This document shows positions 37,912-48,277 of a DNA stretch of 64,000 bases, in pieces. How positions within the stretch are numbered: the stretch's first letter is position 1; the number at the start of each line of letters is the position of its first letter. The notes below the pieces were generated by a model. It did not search any database. It saw nothing but the letters and a program-made list of their open reading frames with translations, and was not told the origin of the DNA. This DNA comes from Enterococcus crotali. GTDB lineage: Bacteria > Bacillota > Bacilli > Lactobacillales > Enterococcaceae. Where the stretch lies: positions 27,693-91,692 of the forward strand of contig NZ_AYPQ01000003.1 in assembly GCF_000633635.1 (NCBI RefSeq). Direction: 5' to 3'. The translations under genes and the position numbers were made by a program.

Positions 37912-38262
37912 CTATTCACCTTGATTCAATTTACGAATCAGTTCATCAATATGATTTCCATATTGAACTGATTCATCTTTTTCAAAGATTAGTTCAGGCG
38001 TTTTATATAGTGTCAAACGTTGACCTAATTCTTTGCGAATCAATCCTTTGGCTTTATCTAATCCTTGTTGCGCTTTTTGGTGATCAGAAGCTAGATCAGA
38101 TAACAAACTGTAATAAATCGTCGCTTGTTGCAGATCTCCAGTTACTCGAACATCGGTAATTGTAATATCTTGCACACGTGGGTCTCTGACACGTTTTCTC
38201 AATATATCATTAATTTCACGCATGATTTCTTGACCCACTCGGCGGTCACGATAATTTGCCAT
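37912..38262 (-). CDS. rbfA: 30S ribosome-binding factor A
   Basis: A 116-residue KH-type RbfA used in 30S maturation and 16S 5' end processing. [21 protein letters not shown] starts the fold and [25 protein letters not shown] is the conserved core. ATG 38262 has AAGGAG 7 bases upstream; the longer frame from 38331 overlaps infB and is not used. Last gene of the operon. Confidence 0.95.
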   Translation of the reverse strand: MANYRDRRVGQEIMREINDILRKRVRDPRVQDITITDVRVTGDLQQATIYYSLLSDLASDHQKAQQGLDKAKGLIRKELGQRLTLYKTPELIFEKDESVQYGNHIDELIRKLNQGE

Positions 38263-38296
38263 ACTGTTTCTCCTTCTCTCTATTTTTATTTTTTTA

Positions 38297-40894
38297 TTAT
38301 TGTTTGATTTCTTCCATAACGAAGCCTTCAATTACATCATCCACTTTAAGGTCATTGAAGTTTTCAACCATGGCACCACATTCAAAGCCAAGCTTCACTT
38401 CTTTCGCATCGTCTTTGAAACGTTTCAAACTAGCTAGTTTGCCTTCGAAGATTACGATGCCGTCACGAATCACACGAACGCCACTATCACGACGGATAGA
38501 GCCTTCTGTAACATAACAACCAGCAATTGTTCCAACTTTAGATACTTTATAAAGTTCACGAACTGTCATTTGACCTGTAATTTTCTCTTCAAATTCAGGA
38601 TCTAGCATCCCTTTCATCGCTGTTTCGATTTCCTCGATTGCTTTGTAGATGATACGGTGTAAACGAATATCCACTTCTTCTTGATCTGATTGTTGTTTCG
38701 CTTGTGGTGTTGGGCGAACGTTAAATCCAATGATGATCGCATTACTTGCTGCAGCAAGCGTAACATCACTTTCATTGATTGCACCAACAGCCGAGTGAAC
38801 GATTTTCACACGAACACCAGCAACTTCGATTTTTTGTAAACTTGCGGCTAAAGCTTCCGCTGTACCTTGTACATCAGCTTTGATAATCACGTTAACATCT
38901 TTCAATTCGCCTTCTTTTAGACTTTCAAACAAGTTGTCTAATGTTACACGATTGTTTGATGAACGTTGTTCAAGTTGCGCACGTTTGCCACGTTCTTCAC
39001 CTGCTTGACGAGCTGTTTTTTCATCTTCAAAGACTACAAAACGATCGCCTGCTTGCGGTACATCATTTAACCCAGTGATTTCAACTGGTGTTGCTGGACC
39101 GACAGCTTTATCACGACGGCCGATATCATTGGTCATAACACGGACACGTCCAAATGTATTTCCGACAACGATTGGGTCACCAACACGTAATGAACCTTGT
39201 TGAACAAGTAATGTCGCAACAGGCCCCTTCCCTTTATCTAAACGAGCTTCGATTACTGTACCGATTGCACGTTGGGTTGGATCAGCCTTCAAGTCTTCTA
39301 CTTCAGCAATTAATAAAATGTTTTCTAGTAATTCATCAATATTTTGATTGAATTTCGCTGAAATATTTACGAAAATCGTATCTCCGCCCCATTCTTCTGG
39401 GATCAAACCGTGTTCACTTAATTCTTGTTTCACATGATCAGGATTAGCACCTGGTTTATCCACTTTATTGACCGCTACGATGATTGGTACTTCAGCAGCT
39501 TTTGCATGGTTGATTGCTTCAATCGTTTGCGGCATGACACCGTCATCTGCTGCAACGACTAAAATCGTAATATCTGTGATACCTGCTCCGCGAGCACGCA
39601 TACTTGTAAATGCAGCATGTCCTGGTGTATCCAAGAAAGTAATTGGTTTGCCATCAATGTCGATTTGATAAGCACCGATATGTTGCGTGATACCACCTGC
39701 TTCACCAGAAGTTACGCGTGAATTACGCAATGTATCTAGCAAAGTCGTTTTACCATGGTCAACGTGTCCCATGATTGTTACAACCGGCGGACGTGTGACA
39801 AGATTTTCTTCAACTAATGCTTCTGGTTCGAAGAATTTATCGATATCAGCAACATCTACTTGAACTTTTTCTTGTGGCTCCATGCCGTAATCTACTGCTA
39901 ATAATTCAATCGTTTCTTTATCTAATGATTGGTTTTGATTGACCATAACACCCATCATAAATAGTTTTTTGATGATTTCAGCTGGTTCGCGGTGAATTTT
40001 CTTCGCGATATCCGCTACGTTCATTCCTTCTGTATACTCCAATACATCTGGTAATTCACGGAATTTACGAGCTGGCACTGCTGGTTTGGTAGATTCTTGG
40101 TATTTCCCTTTTTTGCCTTTTTTGTTGTATCTGTTGCGGTTTTGGTTGTTGTAGCCGTTACGGTTACGATTTTGACCGCCACCTCCGCCACCGAAACTGT
40201 TGTTACGATTTCCAGTGTTTGTGTTGTTACGGTTTTGGTTTCCTTGAGCATTACTGTTACCTTGTCCTTGTTGCGGACGACTTTGTTGTCCAGTTTGCGC
40301 AGGACGGTTTTGAGTTGTATTTTGTGTAGGACGATTTTGAGTCGTACCTTGTGTATTGCGATTTTGGTTGTTGTTACGGTTTTGATTATTTTGTTGTCCT
40401 GCTTGTGCTGGACGGTTTTGGTTTTGGTTGTTTTGTTGCGGACGGTTTTGCTGTCCTTGGTTTGAACGGTTTTGAGTCATATTTTGGCTGCTTCCTTGCA
40501 TGTTTCGATTTTGGTTGTTACGGTTTTGATTATTTTGTTGTCCTTGTTGCGTTGGACGATTTTGATTGTTTTGCTGCGGACGATTTTGTTGTCCATTTGG
40601 TTGTTGCGGTTTATTTTGGTTTGGTCTATTTCCATTTTGGTTAGCTGGTTTTTGATTTGCTGGTTTTGTTTGTCCTTGAGCACTTTGAGCTACTTGCGGT
40701 TTTGGTGCCGGTTTGTGTTGAGAATTCGCAGGTTTATTTCCTCCAAATGAGTTGCGAAGTTTTGATTCGTCCTCAGAAGAAATTGCGCCCATGTGATTTT
40801 TCACATCCATACCTAAAGCATGTGCTTTTTCGACAACATCTTTACTCGATTGATTGATCTCTTTTGCTAATTCATAAATTCTTTTTTTCCCCAT
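38297..40894 (-). CDS. infB: Translation initiation factor IF-2
   Basis: An 865-residue GTPase bringing fMet-tRNA to the 30S subunit. IF2_N is at the start ([22 protein letters not shown]). Residues about 55-265 form an unusually Asn/Gln-rich, low-complexity linker with many NQNRN/QQNRP-type repeats. The G domain follows: [30 protein letters not shown], then domains II-IV. The linker differs from the Lys/Glu/Ala-rich linkers of many Firmicutes. AAGGTG precedes the ATG. Located between ylxQ and rbfA. Confidence 0.97.
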   Translation of the reverse strand: MGKKRIYELAKEINQSSKDVVEKAHALGMDVKNHMGAISSEDESKLRNSFGGNKPANSQHKPAPKPQVAQSAQGQTKPANQKPANQNGNRPNQNKPQQPNGQQNRPQQNNQNRPTQQGQQNNQNRNNQNRNMQGSSQNMTQNRSNQGQQNRPQQNNQNQNRPAQAGQQNNQNRNNNQNRNTQGTTQNRPTQNTTQNRPAQTGQQSRPQQGQGNSNAQGNQNRNNTNTGNRNNSFGGGGGGQNRNRNGYNNQNRNRYNKKGKKGKYQESTKPAVPARKFRELPDVLEYTEGMNVADIAKKIHREPAEIIKKLFMMGVMVNQNQSLDKETIELLAVDYGMEPQEKVQVDVADIDKFFEPEALVEENLVTRPPVVTIMGHVDHGKTTLLDTLRNSRVTSGEAGGITQHIGAYQIDIDGKPITFLDTPGHAAFTSMRARGAGITDITILVVAADDGVMPQTIEAINHAKAAEVPIIVAVNKVDKPGANPDHVKQELSEHGLIPEEWGGDTIFVNISAKFNQNIDELLENILLIAEVEDLKADPTQRAIGTVIEARLDKGKGPVATLLVQQGSLRVGDPIVVGNTFGRVRVMTNDIGRRDKAVGPATPVEITGLNDVPQAGDRFVVFEDEKTARQAGEERGKRAQLEQRSSNNRVTLDNLFESLKEGELKDVNVIIKADVQGTAEALAASLQKIEVAGVRVKIVHSAVGAINESDVTLAAASNAIIIGFNVRPTPQAKQQSDQEEVDIRLHRIIYKAIEEIETAMKGMLDPEFEEKITGQMTVRELYKVSKVGTIAGCYVTEGSIRRDSGVRVIRDGIVIFEGKLASLKRFKDDAKEVKLGFECGAMVENFNDLKVDDVIEGFVMEEIKQ

Positions 40895-40906
40895 GCAATC
40901 ACCTTC

Positions 40907-41209
40907 CTAACCTTTGATTAATTCCTTGAATTTCTTTGCAAAGCCTGGATCATTGATGCCGATAACCATACGTGTTCTACCAATCGCATGACTTAACTCT
41001 GCTTGAAAAAATGATTCATCACAAGGAACCTTGTAATAAGAACATTTGTCCTTAATTTTTTTTCTTGTATTATCACTAGCATCAGCGGCAACAAAAACAA
41101 ATTTTGCTTTGTTACTGCGGATATCACCGATCGTCAATTCTTCACCAGTTACTAGTTTTCCAGCTCTCATAGCCAAACCTAATAAATTCAGTATTTTTTC
41201 TTTATCCAT
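40907..41209 (-). CDS. ylxQ: L7Ae/L30e-type ribosomal protein YlxQ
   Basis: A 100-residue L7Ae-fold protein (LNLLGLAMRAGKLVTGEE, AKFVFVAADASDNTRKKI, VIGINDPGFAK), a K-turn RNA-binding family. ATG 41209 overlaps the end of the restored ylxR frame (ATGGATAA), which is the usual coupling in this operon. The longer frame to 41248 reads through ylxR and is not used. Confidence 0.9.
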   Translation of the reverse strand: MDKEKILNLLGLAMRAGKLVTGEELTIGDIRSNKAKFVFVAADASDNTRKKIKDKCSYYKVPCDESFFQAELSHAIGRTRMVIGINDPGFAKKFKELIKG

Positions 41210-41497
41210 TGCCGAACAACTCATTACGCGCTTTTTGGTGTTCAACATAGTCTAATAATTCTTGGTAAAATTCATCCGTCAATGTCGTTTCCAACACACG
41301 ATCTAAAATATGCTTATCCCATGCGTCTTGGACCTCTTTGGCTCAAGAGCCACATAGGCACCTCGTCCCGGCATTTTCCCTGTGGGATCGATGGCAACTT
41401 CGCCTTCTTTAGAGCGTGTGATTCGAACTAATTCTTTTTTCGGTTTCATTTCACCTGAAACAACAGATTTGCGCATCGGGATTTTTCTTTTTTTCAT
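41202..41497 (-). pseudogene. ylxR: YlxR (RnpM) family RNA-binding protein, frameshifted
   Basis: The first 51 codons are normal YlxR (KKRKIPMRKSVVSGEMKPK, GKMPGRGAYVALEP), then the frame runs into RSKTHGISIF and a stop at 41303. In the neighbouring frame the expected remainder is intact (KEVQDAWDKHILDRVLETTL through KARNELFGNG) and ends at 41202, overlapping ylxQ as usual. One inserted base near 41337-41341 (CCAAAGAGG read as CCAAAAGAGG) restores a 98-residue protein. YlxR binds RNA and was recently linked to RNase P. The break is probably a sequence error, but a real mutation is possible. Confidence 0.85.
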
Positions 41498-41515
41498 TTT
41501 ATTCCCTCCAAATCG

Positions 41516-42697
41516 TTAGACTTGTTCTTCGTCTTCAGCTGTTTTTTCTTCAAACTCAACGTTTTCGTAATCATCAGCAGTCATATCAGATTCTACAATC
41601 GCATCATCGTGTAGTTGTTCTTCTGATGTTTCTGGATTCTCTGCAAGTTGTGCATAATAGTCTTCCATCTCTGACTCAGGTTTGATATCGATTTTGAAAC
41701 CTGTCAATTTTGCAGCTAAACGTGCATTTTGACCTCTTTTACCAATAGCAAGTGATAACTGATAATCCGGAACAACTACTGTACAAGCTTTGTTGTTGTT
41801 TGGATCGAAAATAACATCGACTACTTGTGCTGGATTGAGTGCATTGCTGATGAAAACAGCAGGATCCTCACTCCATTCAACGATATCCATATTTTCGCCT
41901 TTTAATTCATTCACGATTGCTTGAACACGTTGTCCTTTAGGTCCAACACATGTTCCGACAGGATCGATATTCGGATCAGTTGAGCGAACAGAGACTTTTG
42001 AACGATCTCCTGCTTCACGAGCAATACTCACGATCTCTACTATTCCATCATACACTTCTGGGATTTCTTGTTCAAATAATCGCTTCAGTAAATCAGGATG
42101 ACTACGGCTAACGAAAACTTGTGGACCTTTGGATGTATTTTCAACTCTTGAAACGTACACTTTGATACGATCATGAGGTTGATAAAATTCATTTGGCATT
42201 TGATCTTGCTTAGATAATACAGCTTCGATCTTGCCTAAGTTCACATAGATATAGCGGCGGTCTTGTCTTTCGACGATTCCTTGCATGATATCATTTTCGT
42301 AAGCACTGAATTCGTTATAAATGATATTTCTCTCTGCTTCACGAACACGTTGTAAGATAACTTGTTTCGCTGTTTGCGCTGCAATACGACCAAAATCTTT
42401 TGGTGTTACTTCAAAACGGATCTTATCTCCCATTTCGTAAGCTTTATTAACTTCCATCGCTTCTTTTAATGACACTTCTAATTGCGAATCAAATACTTCT
42501 TCTGTTACTTCTTTAACGGCATAAACATGGATGTTTCCTTTTTTGCCATCGAATTCTACTTCAACGTTTTGGGCTTGCCCATAATGTCTTTTATATGCGG
42601 AAACTAACGCTGCTTCCAATGCATCAATCACAATCTCTTTAGAAATACCTTTTTCAGCTTCTAATGCATCTAGTGCATTTAACATTTCTTTGCTCAT
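41516..42697 (-). CDS. nusA: Transcription termination/antitermination protein NusA
   Basis: A 393-residue NusA. The N-terminal RNA polymerase-binding domain (ALDALEAEKGISKEIVIDALE), the S1 domain, and two KH domains (TCVGPKGQRVQAIVNELKGE, LAIGKRGQNARLAAKLTG) are visible, with an acidic tail of about 45 residues as in other Firmicutes. Second gene of the rimP-nusA-ylxR-ylxQ-infB-rbfA operon. Confidence 0.97.
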   Translation of the reverse strand: MSKEMLNALDALEAEKGISKEIVIDALEAALVSAYKRHYGQAQNVEVEFDGKKGNIHVYAVKEVTEEVFDSQLEVSLKEAMEVNKAYEMGDKIRFEVTPKDFGRIAAQTAKQVILQRVREAERNIIYNEFSAYENDIMQGIVERQDRRYIYVNLGKIEAVLSKQDQMPNEFYQPHDRIKVYVSRVENTSKGPQVFVSRSHPDLLKRLFEQEIPEVYDGIVEIVSIAREAGDRSKVSVRSTDPNIDPVGTCVGPKGQRVQAIVNELKGENMDIVEWSEDPAVFISNALNPAQVVDVIFDPNNNKACTVVVPDYQLSLAIGKRGQNARLAAKLTGFKIDIKPESEMEDYYAQLAENPETSEEQLHDDAIVESDMTADDYENVEFEEKTAEDEEQV

Positions 42698-42820
42698 TTT
42701 TTTATCATTTCCTCCTACTATCTAAATGAAAGGTGAACGGAGCTGATCAACCTTTTATAGGTCGATTTCTGCATCCTGTGATAAGCAAAAACCGGAAAGT
42801 TCTGCTTTATATTTTACTTT

Positions 42821-43294
42821 TTAAAACTGAATTGCTAAACGAGCTTTGGCAATGTTTTTTCGTTCAAATGTATACTCTTTGACTCTTGTTTTGATTTTGA
42901 CTGTCAAGGTCAATTGATCTTTATCTACTGTTTTTAAGATACCTTCAAATTGTTTTTCACCATCGATCGTTTGATACAGTGAAACATGAATGTATTCTCC
43001 TACTGCTTTTTCATAGTCGCTTTCTTTCTTCAACGGACGTTCAGCTCCCGGAGAGGATACTTCCAGAAAGTATGCTTGAGGAATCGGATCAGGATCCATA
43101 GCATCAAGCTTTTCATCTAGTTGTTCACTAACAAGTGCACAATCTAAGATATCAATACCGCCTTCTTTATCGATAAAGACACGAAGAAACCAGTCTCTTC
43201 CTTCCTTGACAAACTCTACTTCTACAAGTTCAAAATTTTGTTTTTCTAAGATTGGTGTGACTAACTCGGTAACAGTTTCCACAACACTACTCAA
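42821..43294 (-). CDS. rimP: Ribosome maturation factor RimP
   Basis: A 157-residue RimP for 30S maturation. [42 protein letters not shown] and the C-terminal SH3-like domain are conserved. The start is TTG 43294, with GGAGG 8 bases upstream; no ATG gives the conserved N-terminus. First gene of the operon. Confidence 0.93.
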   Translation of the reverse strand: MSSVVETVTELVTPILEKQNFELVEVEFVKEGRDWFLRVFIDKEGGIDILDCALVSEQLDEKLDAMDPDPIPQAYFLEVSSPGAERPLKKESDYEKAVGEYIHVSLYQTIDGEKQFEGILKTVDKDQLTLTVKIKTRVKEYTFERKNIAKARLAIQF

Positions 43295-43390
43295 AATTTT
43301 CGCCTCCTTCGAGATTTATGTAACGTACTAGTCAAAAAAACATAAAACTTGGTTAACATCAGAAAAAGCGCTAGTAATCAACCAATGAAG

Positions 43391-43425
43391 ACAGGATAAA
43401 TCAACGTATTATCCTGTTTTCTTAT
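43391..43425. terminator. Hairpin in the rimP upstream region
   Basis: ACAGGATAA pairs with TTATCCTGT (9 bp, 9-base loop), with TTTCTTATT following on the plus strand. No plus-strand gene precedes it; it could be a leader structure of the rimP operon. Confidence 0.35.
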
Positions 43426-43444
43426 TAAGTTACTCCATTAAAAA

Positions 43445-43468
43445 GAGTGAGCAGAAATCCGCTCACTC
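43445..43468 (-). terminator. Terminator of the CPBP protease gene
   Basis: GAGTGAGC (43445-43452) pairs with GCTCACTC (43461-43468); on the minus strand a TTTTT run follows. Confidence 0.75.
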
Positions 43469-43584
43469 AAACTAGTATCATTACTTATACTACATTCTAC
43501 CACAGTTCTTCCTAAAACTCAAATACAGACAAATTAGCCTGCGGCTGAAACCACGCATTGGTCAAAGTCACTCTCTAAGCATAG

Positions 43585-44415
43585 TTATGCGATTCGTACT
43601 GGCTTTTTCTTGAAATAAAGCCAAACGATTAAAACAATGCTAATACCAGCGCTACAAATCGCTAAAAATTGATCAACCGTTAGTCCAAGCGGCGGATGGT
43701 TTAAGCTTGTTTTTAAGAACCCGTTATCCATTTCGATACCAAGCAACATGGCAGTAACGTTATTTGCTGCATGAAACGCACTTACAAAAACTAAGCTTTT
43801 TGTTTGCCTAAAAATTAACATAAAAAGAATGCCGGCAATAAATAAATCAATTATTCTAAATACTTCTAAATTCCTCCATAAGTCCATATGCATAGCTACA
43901 AACAACCCCGCTGGAACGATAATCGCAACCTTGCTTCCTAAAAAGGAGAAAGCTGCTGGAAGTAATCCCCTAAAGATACATTCTTCAACCACAGCCATAC
44001 CAAAGAATGTCGAAACACCTGATAAAATAGAAAACCAATTAATATTAAAGTCATAGAATTGTATGTCCGCACCTAGCAGCCACAATATTCCAAATAAAGC
44101 CACTATCATCAAAGCCCCCATGAGAAAACCTAACCCTATTTTTCTTATGCTATCTCTTTCACCAAAGTCAAAAGTCTCAATTGATGATAAGAAATGTTTT
44201 TGATAGTAACGCTTTGTCAATAGTATCATTATTGGCGCTCCTATGAATCCCATCAGCATATTTGTTACATCGGATACTGTTTCATTCATGCCACTACGTC
44301 CAAAAAACGCAAATGCTATTCCCAATGGAATACACAACGAAATTGCCATAGATAGTAAAGCATAAATCATCGTTATAATAATTCTCCAACCTCTTTTTAG
44401 TTCTTCTTTTTTCAT
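43585..44415 (-). CDS. CPBP family intramembrane metalloprotease
   Basis: A 276-residue protein with about eight transmembrane helices and the CPBP (Abi/CAAX protease-like) motifs: VVEECIFRGLLPA (EExxxR) near residue 145, FVAMHMDLW (FxxxH), and FHAANNVTAM (HxxxN). These side chains coordinate the presumed zinc. Family members cleave membrane substrates or protect against bacteriocins. GGGAG precedes the ATG. It stands alone. Confidence 0.88.
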   Translation of the reverse strand: MKKEELKRGWRIIITMIYALLSMAISLCIPLGIAFAFFGRSGMNETVSDVTNMLMGFIGAPIMILLTKRYYQKHFLSSIETFDFGERDSIRKIGLGFLMGALMIVALFGILWLLGADIQFYDFNINWFSILSGVSTFFGMAVVEECIFRGLLPAAFSFLGSKVAIIVPAGLFVAMHMDLWRNLEVFRIIDLFIAGILFMLIFRQTKSLVFVSAFHAANNVTAMLLGIEMDNGFLKTSLNHPPLGLTVDQFLAICSAGISIVLIVWLYFKKKPVRIA

Positions 44416-44697
44416 TTTACCGCTCCCTTTTTAATATTTTATATAAGAACAAAAAATGTTCATATACCGAAAATTACCAACAATACCAATTTCATCTAAA
44501 ACAACTGATGTTATCACAACCTAAATTCGAGTATATCATTTTCAAATATGAAATCCCAGATTTTTTAAGTTCATTTATTAATAAAATAAGAGGATAGCGC
44601 CTACTAAGCTTCTCTTTTTTCTATCCTAAGAAACCTCACTTCCTTTTTTCTTTCTTTTGTTTTACTATAGATTAGACAATCTGAAAGGAGTACCATC

Positions 44698-45621
44698 ATG
44701 TCTCAAACGCAAGTAATTAAAGTAACAAAAAATACCATGCAAAAAATGAAGTCTTTCTACGAAAAAAATTGTTTAAATAAGAATGTTCCTTATTCTGAAT
44801 TTATTGCAAAGGTTGGCAACACAACTATCACAGCCTACACCTCTGGAAAAGTTGTTTTCCAAGGTCCGTCTGCAGAAAAGACGGCTGCACAATGGGGAGA
44901 TTCTACCCCAAATAAAGGAACAAGCGCTGCAAAAACTAAACAAGCAAGCACCTTACCAGCTAATTTTAGTCAGCTTTCCGTCTTAGGTAGCGACGAAGTG
45001 GGCAATGGTAGTTATTTTGGTCCAGTTACTGTTTGTGCAGCCTACGTTGACAAAACAATGGTAGCTAAATTAAAAGCTCTCGGCGTCAGAGATTCTAAAG
45101 AACTGACTGACCCTCAAATCGTCCAACTTTCAAGTGTTATCAAAGAGTTGATCCCGTTTAAACTGTTGATTGTTGAACCAGAAAAATACAATCAAATCCA
45201 GCCAAAATACAACGCTGTTCACATGAAAGTTGCATTGCATAATCAAGCAATCCACTTGTTGTTGGAAGAAATCGCACCGACTAAACCTGAAGCGATTTTG
45301 ATTGATCAATTCACACCAGAAGCAAATTATAAAAAATATGTACGAAGTGAACAAAATCAAGTGAAGGAAAAGTTATACTTCGTTACCAAAGGCGAACAAT
45401 ATCATGTAGCAGTTGCGGCTGCTTCAATCATTAGCCGAGCCGCTTTTTTAGAAGAATTAGAGAAAGAATCGAAAGAATTAGGGATGAAAGTCCCGTCTGG
45501 TGCAGGAACTGTTTCTGATAAAGTCGCAGCCAAAGTCTTGGCAAAAGGCGGCATGGAATTACTAAGTAAATATGCGAAACTTCATTTTGCAAATACAGAA
45601 AAAGCGAAAAAATTACTTTAA
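44698..45621 (+). CDS. rnhC: Ribonuclease HIII
   Basis: A 307-residue RNase HIII that degrades RNA in RNA-DNA hybrids. The N-terminal DUF3378 (TBP-like) domain is followed by the catalytic domain with GSDEVGNGSYFGPV (first acidic pair), RDSKEL, and VAAASIISRAAF near the C-terminus. AAGGAG is upstream of the ATG. It is an isolated plus-strand gene. Confidence 0.96.
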   Translation: MSQTQVIKVTKNTMQKMKSFYEKNCLNKNVPYSEFIAKVGNTTITAYTSGKVVFQGPSAEKTAAQWGDSTPNKGTSAAKTKQASTLPANFSQLSVLGSDEVGNGSYFGPVTVCAAYVDKTMVAKLKALGVRDSKELTDPQIVQLSSVIKELIPFKLLIVEPEKYNQIQPKYNAVHMKVALHNQAIHLLLEEIAPTKPEAILIDQFTPEANYKKYVRSEQNQVKEKLYFVTKGEQYHVAVAAASIISRAAFLEELEKESKELGMKVPSGAGTVSDKVAAKVLAKGGMELLSKYAKLHFANTEKAKKLL

Positions 45622-45625
45622 AGCA

Positions 45626-45666
45626 AAAATTCCTAAGACAAAGTTCAATAATGTCTTAGGAATTTT
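45626..45666. terminator. Bidirectional terminator between rnhC and alsD
   Basis: A 15-bp stem (45626-45640 with 45652-45666) lies between two convergent genes. Confidence 0.8.
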
Positions 45667-45667
45667 A

Positions 45668-46381
45668 CTATTCCGCCTCTTGAATTTCTTTATCCAAATC
45701 AGCATAATCAATCGCTGTATGAATAAATGTTTCATCATTTTTAGGAAAATGCTGTAGTAAAGAATCCATTGGTTCAATCTCAATTTTTCCTGATTCCAAT
45801 ATAAAATCCATCAAATGTCCGCCGAAGGTTTGCTCATCATCAATAAAATGCAGATGAAAATCAGCTGCCGCAACCCCTTGAAACAATTCAGGTGTAAAAA
45901 AACCAACGATGGTGCCAGTAACATTCCCTTTTATAAACTCGGGCTGCTCTTTAGATACTTCAACTAAACGTTTATATGGCTTTTGTTGTTTCGGCATTGC
46001 TCGAATATGAACTTCTTTAAACGTTCCATAAATTTTAATGGCATGAAAAAGATTTTCACTCTTCAACTGTTCACGAATCAATGCATTGATCTTTAAATTG
46101 TCTATAGGACCCTCTACTGGAAAAGTGGTTGTCGGTTTAAATGTCGTCACTGCGGCGTATGGTGTCTCCTGTTTTTCATCAAGTGCAATCAACGCACCAT
46201 CTTCGCGACCTTGATAAGCTTTCCCATCTAAAATGATCAACTCTCCGTCCAAACCAGATAACGTTCCAATCCCAAAGTCACCTTTTTTTAAGATATTAGC
46301 AATCGTTTCAGTTCCATCCATCAAACCAGCCATTAAAGCACCCAAAGTACCATGCTGGTATAAAACTGTTTCTTTTGTCAT
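45668..46381 (-). CDS. alsD: Acetolactate decarboxylase
   Basis: A 237-residue alpha-acetolactate decarboxylase making acetoin (also called budA or aldC). Landmarks are YQHGTLGALMAGLMDG, GDFGIGTLSGLDGE, and the zinc ligands in VHIRAMPKQ and DFHLHFI. ATG 46381 follows GAAGGTGAGGACA; a GTG at 46390 lies inside that site. It directly follows alsS, so both steps of the acetoin branch are co-expressed. Confidence 0.95.
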   Translation of the reverse strand: MTKETVLYQHGTLGALMAGLMDGTETIANILKKGDFGIGTLSGLDGELIILDGKAYQGREDGALIALDEKQETPYAAVTTFKPTTTFPVEGPIDNLKINALIREQLKSENLFHAIKIYGTFKEVHIRAMPKQQKPYKRLVEVSKEQPEFIKGNVTGTIVGFFTPELFQGVAAADFHLHFIDDEQTFGGHLMDFILESGKIEIEPMDSLLQHFPKNDETFIHTAIDYADLDKEIQEAE

Positions 46382-46394
46382 TGTCCTCACCTTC

Positions 46395-48059
46395 CTAATA
46401 AAACTGATCTGGCAAAATCGTCTCCCCTAGTTTTTCATTGTCCCGATAATCAATTGGAATATCAATTACTACTGGGCCATTTGTTTCGATCCCAGTTAAA
46501 ATCGCCTCTTTCAATTCTTGAGTATTTTTAGCTCTTAAACCTTTTGCACCAAAGGCTTCAGCATATTTCACAAAATCAACGGGTCCAAAATCAACACCCG
46601 AAATTCGATGATATTTTAATTGCTCTTGAAATTCAACCATGTTGTACCGGCCATCATTCCAAATCAAATGAATGATTTTTAATTTTTTGCGAACTGCAGT
46701 CTCAAGATCTTGAGCCGAAAATAAGAAGCCGCCATCGCCCGAAATTGATATAATTTGCGTATCCGGCCGAACCAATGCAGCTGAAATCGCCCATGGAAGT
46801 GCCACACCTAATGTCTGCATACCATTACTAAATAGTAGATGTCTAGGTTCATAGCTTCTAAAATGACGAGCCATCCAAATATAGTGACTGCCCACATCAA
46901 CTGTGACTGTCATTTCATCAGTTACTATGCTTTGTAATGTGTCGATAACTTCTAGCGGATGGATCAAGCCAGTTGTGCTTGGTTCTTTTACACTATCCCG
47001 CTGGATCATTTTTTCATGTAATGAATGTAAATATCGTGTAGCGTTTTCGGGGAGAACTTTCGCTTCAATACTTGGTAACAAAACAGTTAACGTCTCCCCA
47101 ATATCACCGATCAATTCTCGTTCCGGCTGAAAATATTGATCGATCTCAGCAGGTGTATCATCGATCACAATGATTTTCGACTCACCTTCTGCGTTCCAGT
47201 TTCTAGCTTCATACTCGATTGGATCATATCCAACAGCGATCACTAAATCGCTGTGTTTTAATAGCATATCTCCTGGTTGGTTCCGAAACAGACCAATCCG
47301 ACCAAAGAAATGCTCTTCCAAATTTCTAGAAATCACACCCGCTGCTTGGAACGTTTCAACAACAGGAATCTTGGTTTTCTCCACAATTTCACGAATCGCA
47401 TGGGCCTCTTTTTCAGTCGAAGCTCTCATACCTACCAACAAAACAGGGAGTTCTGCTTCTTGAATTTGCTCGGAAAGATAGCGGATATCTTCCGTTGAAG
47501 CAGAGCCGATTTTGGGATCATTCAATGGATTAATGCCAGGAGATTCTACCATTCCATCAACAACGTCTTGAGGAATGCTAATAAAACTGGCTCCTTTTTT
47601 TGACGATTTTGCTAAACGATAGGCATTCGCAATGACTTCAGAAATGGTTTCGGGATCTTGAATTTCTGCGCTATATTTGGTAATTGGCTCAAATAACGCA
47701 GCATTGTTCATACTTTGATGTGTTAGTTTTAGTAAATCTCTACGTTTTACTTGACCACCAATTGCCAGCACAGGATCGCCTTCTGCTGTAGCTGTGACTA
47801 AGCCTGTTGCCAAATTGCTTGCGCCAGGACCACTTGTAGCAACTACTACACCAGGATTCCCAGTCAAACGCCCAACTGCGGCGGCCATAAAAGCTGCGTT
47901 TTGTTCATGACGCGTGACAATCAATTCTGGTCCATCATCAACTAAGGAATTAAATAAACCATCGATTTTTGCCCCTGGAATCCCAAAGACATAATCAACT
48001 TGATGATTTTTCAAACTCTCTACAATCACTTCAGCGCCGTTTCTGCTTTTTCCGACCAT
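46395..48059 (-). CDS. alsS: Catabolic acetolactate synthase
   Basis: A 554-residue ThDP-dependent enzyme condensing two pyruvates to acetolactate. [16 protein letters not shown], the catalytic Glu region [20 protein letters not shown], and [18 protein letters not shown] followed by [12 protein letters not shown] (ThDP motif) are present. The GAKID signature and linkage to alsD indicate the FAD-independent catabolic type, not IlvB. AGGAG is 8 bases before the ATG. Confidence 0.95.
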   Translation of the reverse strand: MVGKSRNGAEVIVESLKNHQVDYVFGIPGAKIDGLFNSLVDDGPELIVTRHEQNAAFMAAAVGRLTGNPGVVVATSGPGASNLATGLVTATAEGDPVLAIGGQVKRRDLLKLTHQSMNNAALFEPITKYSAEIQDPETISEVIANAYRLAKSSKKGASFISIPQDVVDGMVESPGINPLNDPKIGSASTEDIRYLSEQIQEAELPVLLVGMRASTEKEAHAIREIVEKTKIPVVETFQAAGVISRNLEEHFFGRIGLFRNQPGDMLLKHSDLVIAVGYDPIEYEARNWNAEGESKIIVIDDTPAEIDQYFQPERELIGDIGETLTVLLPSIEAKVLPENATRYLHSLHEKMIQRDSVKEPSTTGLIHPLEVIDTLQSIVTDEMTVTVDVGSHYIWMARHFRSYEPRHLLFSNGMQTLGVALPWAISAALVRPDTQIISISGDGGFLFSAQDLETAVRKKLKIIHLIWNDGRYNMVEFQEQLKYHRISGVDFGPVDFVKYAEAFGAKGLRAKNTQELKEAILTGIETNGPVVIDIPIDYRDNEKLGETILPDQFY

Positions 48060-48083
48060 CTGTTACACTCCTTTTATATTTAT

Positions 48084-48117
48084 GTTCCATTGGAAATAAA
48101 ATCATCTATAATGGAAC
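48084..48117. promoter_or_regulatory. Inverted repeat upstream of alsS
   Basis: GTTCCAT (48084-48090) and ATGGAAC (48111-48117) are exact inverted copies 20 bases apart, 25-60 bases upstream of the alsS start. A candidate operator. Confidence 0.35.
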
Positions 48118-48232
48118 TTACAAATAAATAACCTTTATAAAAAACACATTTTATAATACAGTTTAAAAACCTGTAACACTTTTATAGTATAGCACCCAAA
48201 CTATTTTTTGTTTAATCATTTGTTTGACAAAA

Positions 48233-48268
48233 AAACAGCAACGAAATGGTTAGATTTCATCACTGTTT
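48233..48268 (-). terminator. Terminator of the GH3 gene
   Basis: On the minus strand, AAACAG-TGATGAAAT pairs with ATTTCGTTG-CTGTTT and is followed by a T-run. Confidence 0.65.
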
Positions 48269-48277
48269 CCATTAATT

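Noticed and set aside
40097..40750. Long hydrophobic plus-strand frames opposite infB
   Set aside because: They arise from the repetitive Asn/Gln codons on the minus strand (CAA/AAC read backwards as TTG/GTT) and have no start signals.
44447..44462. GAAC-N7-GTTC palindrome upstream of the CPBP gene as a LexA box
   Set aside because: Spacing is 7 instead of 4, so it does not fit the Gram-positive LexA consensus.
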